NCBI RefSeq assembly: GCF_947502995.1
Contig: NZ_CANNBW010000003.1
Coordinates: 1 to 64,000 of the forward strand
DNA from: an uncultured Tenacibaculum sp.
GTDB taxonomy: Bacteria > Bacteroidota > Bacteroidia > Flavobacteriales > Flavobacteriaceae
Reading direction: 5' to 3'
DNA: 64,000 bases
Shown here: positions 28,087-36,952 of the stretch, in pieces
Numbering within the stretch: position 1 is the stretch's first letter
Layout of the letters: the number at the start of each line of letters is the position of its first letter
The notes under the pieces: model-generated
The model's input: only the letters and a program-made list of their open reading frames with translations
What the model was told of the DNA's origin: nothing
Databases searched by the model: none
Position numbers and translations under genes: made by a program

Positions 28087-29460
28087 TTATTTAGAAACAA
28101 AATTAATTCCAAACTGAAAAGATGCACTATTAGCTGCGGCTACATCTGTAAGTTGAAATACATTATCAACAGCTGTATAAATATTAAGTTTCCATACATT
28201 AGCTGAAATCCCTAACCCAATATTTGAATTTGAAAAATCATCTACTGTATATGTTATTTTTGTGTTGAACCTTTTAGAAAATTTTCTTTCATAAAATCCT
28301 GTTAATGCAAATCTAGGACCTATTGGAGTTAACACAGAAAAAAGTTGACCTCCGACTGTATTGTTATAATAATCGTTAAAAGACATATCTGAACAACTTT
28401 CTTCTCTTCTAGATTTACCGAAACTATACTTTCCTGCTAAATTTAATTTTAAAGGTCTCATCACAGAATAAGACTCTGTGTTTTCACTTCTAGGAATTCT
28501 ATCATTAATTTCATCATTAAGCTCTTGCCAATAATCTGGATTAGTATTATCGAACCTAAAATCTATTCCACTAAATATATAATTTCCAGCTACAGTTCCA
28601 TTTCTAACTTTATTGGAGTAACTTATAAAACCTACATCTAGTAAACTAGCCGATAATTCAGTTTGATCATCTACCACATAAGTAAAACCTAAATCGAAAC
28701 CTAAACCTAGGTTACTTCCTAAGAAAATATTTCCTGTAATATCACTTGATTGTAAATCAAACTCTTCATTTTCATTATATAAACCAGATGTATATCCATT
28801 TACATTCACGTTATTTAATGAATGTTCGTATAATGTAGTTCTTCCTAATCGCGTAGTAAAACTTCCTCTATTTCCAGTAGAAGTAACATTTAAGGCTCCA
28901 GAATAAATCTTCAATCTAGCTCCAGCAATAAATTTGTCGTTAAATTTTCTAGTAATTCCAGCATGAATCACTCCTAAAACGTCTGCTTTCATAGCTAAAT
29001 CTGAAAACAAGAAACTTCTATTTACAAATGGTGCATTACCGTCTTTAATTAATTCAATAAATTCTTTAGGAATTTTTAAAAAAGCATCTACCTCCGTGTA
29101 ATATCCTACACTGATATAATCTTTTTTATTTAATTGATAACCTGCATTAATTACTTCTATCTGAGAATTAATGTAAGCATAATCGTTACTTCCTAAATTA
29201 CTAACTACATTATTAAATTTGGTCGTAAAATCGATATTATCATCTCTAAATAAATCAGCAACCGTAAAACCTGATGTATTTACACTCATTGAGATTCCAG
29301 ATAATACAGGAACTCCTACGTGATATTTGTAATCTGTTTCTGCTCCTGGATTTAAAAGTAATCCTTGAGGTATTTTATCGAAACCGTACAAAACTTGTTT
29401 GTTTTGACTAAAAACGAAGCTTGTACAAGCTAATAAGAAAAATAAAAGAATTTTATTCAT
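28087..29460 (-). CDS. DUF5723-type outer-membrane barrel protein
   Basis: 457 residues; signal peptide ending FVFSQ (about 18). The sequence is rich in alternating beta strands and aromatic residues, ends in FQFGINFVSK, and starts with the LYGFDKIPQGLLLNPGA pattern found in DUF5723 proteins of Bacteroidota. These are predicted outer-membrane beta barrels of the porin/PorP-like kind. It is separated by 3 nt from the lipoprotein gene upstream, so the two are probably made together and may act together at the outer membrane. Function unknown. Confidence 0.65.
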   Translation of the reverse strand: MNKILLFFLLACTSFVFSQNKQVLYGFDKIPQGLLLNPGAETDYKYHVGVPVLSGISMSVNTSGFTVADLFRDDNIDFTTKFNNVVSNLGSNDYAYINSQIEVINAGYQLNKKDYISVGYYTEVDAFLKIPKEFIELIKDGNAPFVNRSFLFSDLAMKADVLGVIHAGITRKFNDKFIAGARLKIYSGALNVTSTGNRGSFTTRLGRTTLYEHSLNNVNVNGYTSGLYNENEEFDLQSSDITGNIFLGSNLGLGFDLGFTYVVDDQTELSASLLDVGFISYSNKVRNGTVAGNYIFSGIDFRFDNTNPDYWQELNDEINDRIPRSENTESYSVMRPLKLNLAGKYSFGKSRREESCSDMSFNDYYNNTVGGQLFSVLTPIGPRFALTGFYERKFSKRFNTKITYTVDDFSNSNIGLGISANVWKLNIYTAVDNVFQLTDVAAANSASFQFGINFVSK

Positions 29461-29463
29461 AGT

Positions 29464-30012
29464 TTAATTTACTCTAAAGTATGAAGTTACAGCTGATCTA
29501 AAATCTAAAGAAGCCGGCACATTAACATCTATCATAGAACCATCTGTACTTGGTAAAAGTTCTACTCTCACTCGAACTCTCCTTGTATTTGTAAAAGTAG
29601 GATTATTTGCTAAAATGATTTCTTCTTCTTGTGTAAAATCTGATTGATTTGGAGCTACATTTAAAGTAATCGGATTATACGTTGAATTACCTGCATCATC
29701 TAAAAAGAAAAACTCAATTCTAAATCCTCTATTAAATTGATTATTGATAGCAAATTGTAAAACTAAACGTTCTAAATTATCGTTTGCTTGCTGATTATTA
29801 AAAACAGTAAAAAGAGAAGTTTGCTCTATAGGCGCACTAATTTCTGATCCAGCAATAACTAATTCATTTTGAGTAATTACAGTATTTACTAATGACGCTA
29901 AAATAGCAGGAGTTATTTCTAAATCTTCTGCTTGACTGAAGTTTACATCTTCAACACAAGAACTCATCATCAACAAAACACTACATAGTATAGCTTTAAA
30001 AAATAATCTCAT
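29464..30012 (-). CDS. Small lipoprotein of unknown function
   Basis: 182 residues with a lipoprotein signal ending MMSSC (Cys about 19). The mature part is beta-rich with no motif I recognise; the central FRIEFFFLDDAGNSTYNPITL suggests an immunoglobulin-like or jelly-roll fold. It is directly followed (3 nt) by the DUF5723 barrel gene, and 33 nt upstream lies the YjjG gene, all on one strand. A partner role for the barrel protein is an inference from position only. Confidence 0.6.
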   Translation of the reverse strand: MRLFFKAILCSVLLMMSSCVEDVNFSQAEDLEITPAILASLVNTVITQNELVIAGSEISAPIEQTSLFTVFNNQQANDNLERLVLQFAINNQFNRGFRIEFFFLDDAGNSTYNPITLNVAPNQSDFTQEEEIILANNPTFTNTRRVRVRVELLPSTDGSMIDVNVPASLDFRSAVTSYFRVN

Positions 30013-30045
30013 TCTATTAATATTTATTTTTGAAACGTTTAACTT

Positions 30046-30729
30046 TTAAAGAAATTGTTTGATTTCTAACAAAGCAGAAACACTTTTAACATTTGAAGCG
30101 CTTTTTTCATTATTTGGATTGTAAAAAACAGCTGGTATTTTTTGGTTCATTGCTCCTATTACATCAGCTTCTAAGCTATCACCTATCATTACACATTTTT
30201 CTGGTTCTGTGTTTACCTCCTGTAATGCAAAATCAAATATTTTCGGATTTGGCTTTTTTACACCTACGCTTTCAGATGTAACAACTAAGTCGAAAAAATC
30301 CCTAATTCCAGATTTTGTTAATTTTTTATGTTGAACTTCTTTAAAACCATTCGTTATAATATGAAGCTGGTATTTTGGTTTTAAATATTCTAATATATCT
30401 AAAGTTCCTTCAATTAAAAAATTATAATCTGAAAGATATTCAATATAATCTTCTGAAATTTGATGAATTAACTCATCTGTAGTTTCATAATCTAAGACAT
30501 TAAAAACATCTTTTAATCTTCTATATCTTAGTTCTTCTTTAGAGATTTGATCTTCTCTAAATAATCTCCAATATTTAAGATTTAACGGAATATAAACCTC
30601 TAAAAACTTATCAAAATCAAGTGTTATCTCTTGTTCTTTAAAAATTTGCTGAAATGTTAATGCTGAATTCTTATCAAAGTCCCATAATGTGTGGTCTAGA
30701 TCAAAAAAGATATGTTTAATTCCTGTCAT
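30046..30729 (-). CDS. yjjG: YjjG-family noncanonical pyrimidine nucleotidase (HAD hydrolase)
   Basis: 227 residues. HAD motif I is FFDLDHTLWDFD (nucleophile Asp10, Asp12), motif II is HIITNGF in the middle, motif III Lys is in VGVKKPNPKIFDFAL and motif IV is MIGDSLEADVIGA. The LDHTLWDFDKNS start is characteristic of the YjjG/YfnB group, which dephosphorylates pyrimidine nucleotides, including damaged ones, and so protects the pool. A TACTTTTG box ends 4 nt before its ATG. Confidence 0.88.
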   Translation of the reverse strand: MTGIKHIFFDLDHTLWDFDKNSALTFQQIFKEQEITLDFDKFLEVYIPLNLKYWRLFREDQISKEELRYRRLKDVFNVLDYETTDELIHQISEDYIEYLSDYNFLIEGTLDILEYLKPKYQLHIITNGFKEVQHKKLTKSGIRDFFDLVVTSESVGVKKPNPKIFDFALQEVNTEPEKCVMIGDSLEADVIGAMNQKIPAVFYNPNNEKSASNVKSVSALLEIKQFL

Positions 30730-30733
30730 AAAT

Positions 30734-30741
30734 CAAAAGTA
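30734..30741 (-). promoter_or_regulatory. yjjG promoter -7 box, leaderless spacing
   Basis: On the minus strand TACTTTTG, a full TAnnTTTG match, ends 4 nt before the start codon at 30729. Confidence 0.6.
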
Positions 30742-30815
30742 AGGATATAATTTAGCTAAGATTTAATTTAATTGTTAAAAAAATATATCTTGGTACACCT
30801 AAAAACAAAGTCAAA

Positions 30816-31910
30816 TTGCAATTATCGGAGTTTTTTAATTTATTCTTGATTATTAGTGCTATTCACGGGTTTGCTTTTAACTTTTTCTTATTCAAGAAGA
30901 AAGTTAAAAACCGAGGAATACTATTTATAAATTTCATGATTTTAGTTATTGCTTTAAACAACTTACAATCGTGGTTATTAATTAAAGATTTCTTTGTTTT
31001 AAAATACATTCAAATTCCTTGGCATTTTTTAATTGCTCCTCTTTTTTACACTTTTTTAATTCATTATTTGAATATTAAGGGAGACTTTTTTAATGTTCTA
31101 AAAGTTGTAATTCCTATTTTCTTTATCAGTATTATTTTACAAGTAGTGAATTTATCTTTTGTAAACGACATTAGTAATGATGGTAATTATTTATTATTCT
31201 ACGAAAAATACACTGCTGTAGAAGAAGCTATAAGCTTATTAATTTCTCTTACTTTATTTTTTTTTTGTTATAATATTTTAAAAAATAAGTCTCACTTATT
31301 TAAAGAGATATTAAGCTTTGATAATTTAAAATGGCTGAATACTTTTATTTATTTAGCTGGCATTAGTTACATTTTATGGATTATTGCTTTGGCTGTAAAG
31401 TTTTATTTAAACTTTGATAATTTTATTGTTTTCTATTACCCTTTAAGAATAATGACCACTGTTCTTATTTACTGGTTAGGATATGAATTGGTTTTCGTAT
31501 TAAAACAAGTAAATGAAAGAAAATCTATTCGAGAGAAAATTGTAGCAAAACCTAAAGATGATAAAGAAAATTTATCTAAGAAATTTTTAAAAATTACTAC
31601 CTATATAAAAGATAATAGACGTTTTTTAGACAATCTTCTTAGTTTAGAAACCTTAGCTAACGAATTACAAATAAGTAGTAGTCAATTATCGAAAGTTATT
31701 AATGAAGAAACTTCGCAAAACTTCAATTATTTAATCAATACTTACAGAGTAGATTTTTCAAAAAAACTATTAATAGATCCTGAATATAATAATTACACAA
31801 TCACTTCTATTGCTCTGGAATCTGGTTTTAATTCTAAGTCTACTTTTTACAACGCTTTTAAAAAACATACTGGTATTACTCCTTCAAATTTCAGAGATCA
31901 AAACACCTAA
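30816..31910 (+). CDS. Membrane-bound AraC-family transcription regulator
   Basis: 364 residues starting with TTG. Residues 1-240 contain about seven hydrophobic helices; a cytoplasmic linker follows, then an AraC/HTH_18 DNA-binding domain at about 265-360 with LANELQISSSQLSKVINEE and the second helix-turn-helix SIALESGFNSKSTFYNAFKKHTG. The next in-frame ATG is at about codon 42 and would remove the first helix, so the TTG is preferred. Its signal and targets are unknown; it may act on the two exported proteins that follow. Confidence 0.85.
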   Translation: MQLSEFFNLFLIISAIHGFAFNFFLFKKKVKNRGILFINFMILVIALNNLQSWLLIKDFFVLKYIQIPWHFLIAPLFYTFLIHYLNIKGDFFNVLKVVIPIFFISIILQVVNLSFVNDISNDGNYLLFYEKYTAVEEAISLLISLTLFFFCYNILKNKSHLFKEILSFDNLKWLNTFIYLAGISYILWIIALAVKFYLNFDNFIVFYYPLRIMTTVLIYWLGYELVFVLKQVNERKSIREKIVAKPKDDKENLSKKFLKITTYIKDNRRFLDNLLSLETLANELQISSSQLSKVINEETSQNFNYLINTYRVDFSKKLLIDPEYNNYTITSIALESGFNSKSTFYNAFKKHTGITPSNFRDQNT

Positions 31911-31992
31911 AATAGCGTATCCAAAAATCATCAAACTTGTCCTATTTCTAGCATAAACCTTAATATTGGACTAAGAAAACACAAGCTAAAAA

Positions 31993-32000
31993 TACTTTTG
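31993..32000 (+). promoter_or_regulatory. Promoter -7 box of the GL-repeat protein gene
   Basis: TACTTTTG, a full TAnnTTTG match, 25 nt before the ATG at 32026. A TTG lies 24 nt upstream at 31966-31968. Confidence 0.5.
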
Positions 32001-32025
32001 AAGAAACTTTTTAAATCTTTTTATT

Positions 32026-32670
32026 ATGAAGAATTCTTCAAAATTTTCAGTTCTGAAAAACTTATGTTTTATCATTTTTTTCATTTCATTTTTTAAAGCA
32101 CATGTTTATGCACAAAACATCAACTTATTTTCTTTAGAAAATGATTCTGCTAACATAGGTTTTATTCCTTCGGATACTTATTTAATAAACGGAATAGGTA
32201 TTAAATATTCTGAAACTATGTTTGATTCTGCTGATACAGATTGCGATGTAAATGGAATTAGATTAGGTGTAGATCCATTCACAATGTTCATGCCTTTTCT
32301 AATGACTATACATGCTTATGAAATAAGCGATGAAGATTATGATAGCACACCAAATGATATTACACAATTCAATATTGTTAATGGAATCGACTTGAGTTTA
32401 TTTAATTCTGAAAGAACAAAAGTTAATGGCCTTGAAGTGAATTTTTCGGGTAATTTCGGTTCCTTTACTAACGGATTATCTATTGGATTAGTTAATAATC
32501 ATTATAAAATAAACGGTCTTGGAATCGGAGTATTGAGAAACAAAAGTTCTAAATGTAGAGGAATTCAAATAGGAATAGTTAATGAATGTAGTGATTTAAA
32601 AGGCTTACAAATCGGATTATGGAATAAAAGTAAAAAGAGAAAAATGCCTTTTATCAATTGGAACTTTTAA
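32026..32670 (+). CDS. Exported protein with GI/GL repeats (LA_2272-like)
   Basis: 214 residues; a hydrophobic signal peptide ends around HVYAQ (about 30). The mature part has eight or so copies of a strand of the form (V/I)NG(I/L)xIG, spaced 15-25 residues apart: INGIGIK, VNGIRLG, VNGIDLS, VNGLEVN, TNGLSIG, INGLGIG, CRGIQIG, LKGLQIG. This matches the LA_2272-type surface-repeat proteins and suggests a small beta-barrel or solenoid at the cell envelope. No enzymatic motif. Function unknown. Confidence 0.6.
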   Translation: MKNSSKFSVLKNLCFIIFFISFFKAHVYAQNINLFSLENDSANIGFIPSDTYLINGIGIKYSETMFDSADTDCDVNGIRLGVDPFTMFMPFLMTIHAYEISDEDYDSTPNDITQFNIVNGIDLSLFNSERTKVNGLEVNFSGNFGSFTNGLSIGLVNNHYKINGLGIGVLRNKSSKCRGIQIGIVNECSDLKGLQIGLWNKSKKRKMPFINWNF

Positions 32671-32712
32671 TAAAAAACACTCTTAAAAACTCATTATTCA
32701 ATTCAACATAAT

Positions 32713-33594
32713 ATGAAACTAAGACTATATATAATCATTTACTTCATATTACATGGAGTTTACAGTCAGAACAGAATATCTTTTGACAGATTACAAGCTA
32801 TTGAAAATAGAGACCTTGTGTTTTACAATATTGACGGTATTAGAATTACACGACAAGATTTTCCGTATTCGTTTAATCAGAAAGGCTTAAAAAAAGTGTA
32901 CAAGAAATACAGAATTAGGAAAAAGGAAATTAGAAAAACAGATACTATTATTAAATACAATCATGTTTTAATTACTTCTGAACAAAAATTTAATGAAAAA
33001 CTGATTCTTAAAAACTCAATCTATTTTGTAGAAAATAAAAAGAAACAAATTTCGGTCATATTTTTTAGCGCTCATTTAAGAGACACTAAACTAGAACAAG
33101 AATTCATACCTCTAGCCTTGGAAAATAAAATTCCGCAAGACAGATTTGCTAGACCTGAATTAGGGATTGCCGATTTTTCTGGAAGACAGATAAAGCTTGG
33201 AGGAAACTGTGGATGGAAAGATATTAATAGCATTCAATGTCCTGGTAGAGGACAAATGAATTGGTCTACTCATAAAGATTTAGAAAATGCTAAAAAAGCT
33301 ATTGACTTTCAACTGACAACAACGAAATATAAAAAAGTAAAAATTATTTCGGAAGAGGAAGTGAATGTAGAATTTGAAGGTACGCCAACTAAGGCTATAA
33401 AAGTGAAATATAATTTCATTGGAGGAAGACCTTTCTTCTTTACCCCATCTAAAAACGAAACTTTAATTGTTTACTATGTAGCATGTAAAGTGAGGGGGAA
33501 TTATATGAGTTGCGTACTTAGTCATTGGGAGAGTGATCCTATTGGTTCCAATGGTTTACCTTCTTTTTTAGAAGAAGTAATGAAAATTAAATAG
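32713..33594 (+). CDS. Exported protein of unknown function
   Basis: 293 residues; signal peptide about 1-18 (HGVYSQ). I do not recognise the family. The mature protein is basic in its first third (KKVYKKYRIRKKEIRK), then has a glycine- and cysteine-containing stretch, LGGNCGWKDINSIQCPGRGQ, and a C-terminal beta-rich part with VACKVRGNYMSCVLSHWESD. The four cysteines could form two disulfides, which would suit a periplasmic or surface location. It is 42 nt downstream of the GI-repeat gene, and a terminator follows. Confidence 0.55.
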   Translation: MKLRLYIIIYFILHGVYSQNRISFDRLQAIENRDLVFYNIDGIRITRQDFPYSFNQKGLKKVYKKYRIRKKEIRKTDTIIKYNHVLITSEQKFNEKLILKNSIYFVENKKKQISVIFFSAHLRDTKLEQEFIPLALENKIPQDRFARPELGIADFSGRQIKLGGNCGWKDINSIQCPGRGQMNWSTHKDLENAKKAIDFQLTTTKYKKVKIISEEEVNVEFEGTPTKAIKVKYNFIGGRPFFFTPSKNETLIVYYVACKVRGNYMSCVLSHWESDPIGSNGLPSFLEEVMKIK

Positions 33595-33624
33595 TGGGAA
33601 AATTGCAAATTGAAAAACTCTTTT

Positions 33625-33655
33625 AAAGGCGTTGTGTAAACAACGCCTTTATTAG
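33625..33655 (+). terminator. Terminator before the glycan cluster
   Basis: AAAGGCGTTG pairs with CAACGCCTTT over 10 bp around a 6-nt loop. The downstream T-tract is short (TTTATTAGTATTTT). Confidence 0.75.
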
Positions 33656-33673
33656 TATTTTAGAGCCCATATT

Positions 33674-34792
33674 TTGGAGTCTAAAAAACAACATATTCTT
33701 TTTCTTTGTGGCTGGTATCCGTCTCGGGTATTACCCAATAATGGTGATTTTATTGAGCGACATGCAGAAGCTGTTCAATTGTATCACAATGTTTCTGTAA
33801 TACATATAATAACAGATCCTAATTGTAATAAGAATATAGAAATTGTTCGTGATAAAAATGTTCATATAGCATATATAAAACCTTCAAAAAATAAAATATC
33901 AAAGGCATTTCGTTTTTATAGAGCTTTTAAATTACTCCTACAAAAGATTGATCATTTTGATAGTGTGCATTTAAATGAATTATTTCCCTTTGGAATATTA
34001 GCTCTGTATTTGAAATGGTTTAAAAAGAAGAATTTTATAATTTCTGAACATTGGACAGGTTATCATAAACCTTTATCTGAAAAAATTTCTCATACGACAT
34101 TAAAGCTTTCTAAGTTAATTGCTAAACAAGCTCAATATATTTGTCCGGTTTCTAAAGATCTCCAATCATCTATGGAAGAATTAGGATTGAAAGGGAATTA
34201 CACTATCGTTCCAAATGTAGTAAATACCAATATTTTTCAACCTAATGTAAAATCTAACAATAAATACACTGTACTCCATATTTCTAATATGGTAGACCCT
34301 CATAAAAATGTTTCAGGAATTATTCGAGCTATTAAAAATTTCGAACAACAGAACATTCCATTTGAACTTATTTTAGTTGGAGAAAACTCTAAACAACATC
34401 AATTCATTTCAGATAAATTAAAAATTACCGATCAAATTAAATTCATAGATCATATATCACATGAAGAAGTTAAAAGACAAATGCAACAGGCTGATGTTTT
34501 TGTGCTTTTTAGCAATTACGAAAATCAACCTTGTGTTATCTTAGAAAGTTTTGCTTGTGGAACACCTGTAATTAGCACCAATGTTGGAGGTGTTTCTGAA
34601 TTTTTCCCGAAAGATTATGGTATTTTAATTGATTCGAAAAATGAAGATCAACTTGTTAAAGCATTAGTTGACATTTATCATAACAAAGGAAAAATTAACA
34701 GTACTGTTTTGCACAACTACACAAAACAAAACTTTAGCTACGAAACAATTGGCAAACGCTTCTCTGAACTTTACAAAACCTGTATATCTTGA
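33674..34792 (+). CDS. Glycosyltransferase family 4 (GT-B fold)
   Basis: 372 residues from a TTG codon; no ATG lies in a suitable place, and the N-terminal strand KQHILFLCGWYPS is the usual start of the GT-B fold. Residues 190-360 form the nucleotide-sugar half with the family motif ESFACGTPVISTNVGGVSEFF near residue 290. GT4 enzymes add a sugar from a nucleotide donor to lipid-linked or cell-surface glycans. The stop overlaps the TTG start of the flippase gene (TTGA), so the two are coupled. Sugar and acceptor unknown. Confidence 0.9.
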   Translation: MESKKQHILFLCGWYPSRVLPNNGDFIERHAEAVQLYHNVSVIHIITDPNCNKNIEIVRDKNVHIAYIKPSKNKISKAFRFYRAFKLLLQKIDHFDSVHLNELFPFGILALYLKWFKKKNFIISEHWTGYHKPLSEKISHTTLKLSKLIAKQAQYICPVSKDLQSSMEELGLKGNYTIVPNVVNTNIFQPNVKSNNKYTVLHISNMVDPHKNVSGIIRAIKNFEQQNIPFELILVGENSKQHQFISDKLKITDQIKFIDHISHEEVKRQMQQADVFVLFSNYENQPCVILESFACGTPVISTNVGGVSEFFPKDYGILIDSKNEDQLVKALVDIYHNKGKINSTVLHNYTKQNFSYETIGKRFSELYKTCIS

Positions 34793-36057
34793 AAAGACTT
34801 ATAAACTATATAAAAGATTTTTTTAACCGATCAGGAGGTTTTGTTTTAAGCGCAACAATAATTGCTAGAGGATTATCTTTTGTTACCTCTTGGATCGCTT
34901 TACAATTAATTTCTAAAAAAGCTTTAGGAGAAGTTCTTTATGCTTGGAATATTATAACATTTATACTTCCGTTAGTTGGTTTAGGATTACACCAAAGTTA
35001 CATTCGATACGGAGCCTTATTAAAATCGAAAAAAGATAAAGAGCAATTGCTATTTTATGTTTTAAAAAGAGGTGTTTTAATATCCTTAATCATGAGTTTT
35101 TTTGTTGCTCTTTTTGGATTTAGCTTTCATTTTTCAATAGATAATTCAGGAAGATATTTAGCTATTTTCTCATTAATATTTGTTCCTTTTTTCTTGTTTG
35201 AAATCTTAAAAATAAAAACTCGATTATTCCACAAAAATAAAAAACACGCTTTTATAGATATTTCCTATTCTCTTATCATGGTAACTCTTGTTGCTATTTT
35301 AAGTTTTACATTTCAAGAAATTGGATATATCATAGCATTATTATTATCTCCCACAATTTGTGTTGCGTTTTATTTCAAAGAATTTAAAGGAGTTTTACAA
35401 TTATTAACACGTCCTAAATTAAATATTATTGATATCAATTTTTGGAAATATGGTGTATTTGGCGGACTTTCAAATGTAGCCACTATATTACTCTTTGCTA
35501 TCGATATTCTTTTAATAGGAAACATTTTGCAAGAACCTGAAAAAGTTACAGTTTACAGATACATCTCATTATTACCATTCAGTATTTTATTCTTACCAAG
35601 AGCATTTATTACAACTGATTTTGTAACGCTCACAGAAAAAATCAACGATACTAATTTTATAAAAAACTATTGTGTAAACTACTGTAAACTATTCTTAGCT
35701 ATTAGCATAATTTATGTTTCTTTTTTTTATGCTTTTGATGATTTTTTCTTAAACATATTAGATGCATCTTTCATTGATTATAAAGAAAGTTTTTTTATCC
35801 TAAATCTAGGAGTCTGCGGAATCTTAATCTTAAGAGGTCTTTTTGGCAATCTACTTTCTTCTTTAGGACTAGTACACATTAATTTCTACATCACTTTAAC
35901 AGCTTTAATTATTAACTATGTAAGTAACCAAAAACTAATTCCCGAATACGGAATTAAAGGCGCTGCAATAACTTCAGCTAGTTTACAATGGTTTACAGGA
36001 GTTGCTTCTTTAATATTCTTCTTATTATACTACAGAAGAAAGAATTCTATTTCTTAA
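34789..36057 (+). CDS. Polysaccharide flippase (Wzx/MATE-like) membrane protein
   Basis: 422 residues with about 12 transmembrane segments. It begins with TTG overlapping the GT4 stop codon by 4 nt. The first helix region GGFVLSATIIARGLSFVTSW resembles the start of the oligosaccharide-flippase (polysaccharide biosynthesis export) family, which moves lipid-linked sugar units across the inner membrane. The neighbouring glycosyltransferase, deacetylase and GNAT genes fit that role. It overlaps the end of the convergent GNAT gene by 11 bp. Confidence 0.8.
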   Translation: MKRLINYIKDFFNRSGGFVLSATIIARGLSFVTSWIALQLISKKALGEVLYAWNIITFILPLVGLGLHQSYIRYGALLKSKKDKEQLLFYVLKRGVLISLIMSFFVALFGFSFHFSIDNSGRYLAIFSLIFVPFFLFEILKIKTRLFHKNKKHAFIDISYSLIMVTLVAILSFTFQEIGYIIALLLSPTICVAFYFKEFKGVLQLLTRPKLNIIDINFWKYGVFGGLSNVATILLFAIDILLIGNILQEPEKVTVYRYISLLPFSILFLPRAFITTDFVTLTEKINDTNFIKNYCVNYCKLFLAISIIYVSFFYAFDDFFLNILDASFIDYKESFFILNLGVCGILILRGLFGNLLSSLGLVHINFYITLTALIINYVSNQKLIPEYGIKGAAITSASLQWFTGVASLIFFLLYYRRKNSIS

Positions 36058-36952
36058 ACAAGCGTAATAAAAAAGGCAACTTATTGTAATGTAATTGGTA
36101 GTAATGCTCATCTTTTGCGCCAAAACTATGATAATATTTTGCGATATTTTTCATTGATGAACCACCAAAATCGAACAGATCAAAATTACGTTCATATTTA
36201 AATATTGCTCTATCATTCATAAAAGTATTTGCACCATTATTTCTATTCTTAAAATCTGAAGAACAAACCAACTCTGTTACTCTTCCTTTATGCTTTAAGA
36301 AAAAAGCACCTGAAATTAATTGATTGTTTTTGTCGTAAATCGTTAGTAATTCTCCTACTTTATTTTGAATACAAACATTCATTAATTTATAAAGTTTCAA
36401 ATAATCTTGATCTTTAATTTTCTGAACTCTCTTTCCTACATTCGATTGGAAAAGCTCTATTAATACTTTTGGTGAATCATCCCATTTTTCAATTAAATCT
36501 GCTTGCTTAGCTTTCTTTAATTCTCTTTTCCTATTTCTATTATAGTCCTTAACAATTTTAGAATACTCTTTTGTAAAAGGAATTACTTGCAATTCTTTTT
36601 GAAGTCCATAATCTTGAAACATATTTAATGAGTTTTGCATATTCATACGAATACTCACATATTTAAATTCAGAAAATAACTCAATTAAAAATTCATTTTC
36701 ATCTTCAATTTCTTTAGAAAAAATTCCTAATTGAATAGTCCAAAAAGGTTGATAAACATACTTAATAAATAATTTTCTTCGCCAAGGAATTGGCATTACA
36801 GCTTCATAATCATTTAATACTAAAACACTCCATTTTTCAGCAACCTGATCTAAATACCATGAAAACCCAAAAACATTTGACTGTATCGAATTCTCAATAC
36901 ACTCATTATACTTATCTACTTCTAGATTTTTTCTAGATATCAATTTGATCAT
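36047..36952 (-). CDS. GNAT/FemAB-like acyltransferase, probably glycan-linked
   Basis: 301 residues. The C-terminal half, with LLTIYDKNNQLISGAFFLKH and then TFMNDRAIFKYE and FDLFDFGGSS, has the pattern of the Acetyltransf_6/FemAB-like branch of the GNAT superfamily, which adds acyl or aminoacyl groups during envelope glycan synthesis. The N-terminal half has WYLDQVAEKWSVLVL, also typical. Its ATG overlaps the stop codon of the deacetylase gene (ATGA), so they form one unit. Exact reaction unknown. Confidence 0.7.
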   Translation of the reverse strand: MIKLISRKNLEVDKYNECIENSIQSNVFGFSWYLDQVAEKWSVLVLNDYEAVMPIPWRRKLFIKYVYQPFWTIQLGIFSKEIEDENEFLIELFSEFKYVSIRMNMQNSLNMFQDYGLQKELQVIPFTKEYSKIVKDYNRNRKRELKKAKQADLIEKWDDSPKVLIELFQSNVGKRVQKIKDQDYLKLYKLMNVCIQNKVGELLTIYDKNNQLISGAFFLKHKGRVTELVCSSDFKNRNNGANTFMNDRAIFKYERNFDLFDFGGSSMKNIAKYYHSFGAKDEHYYQLHYNKLPFLLRLFKK

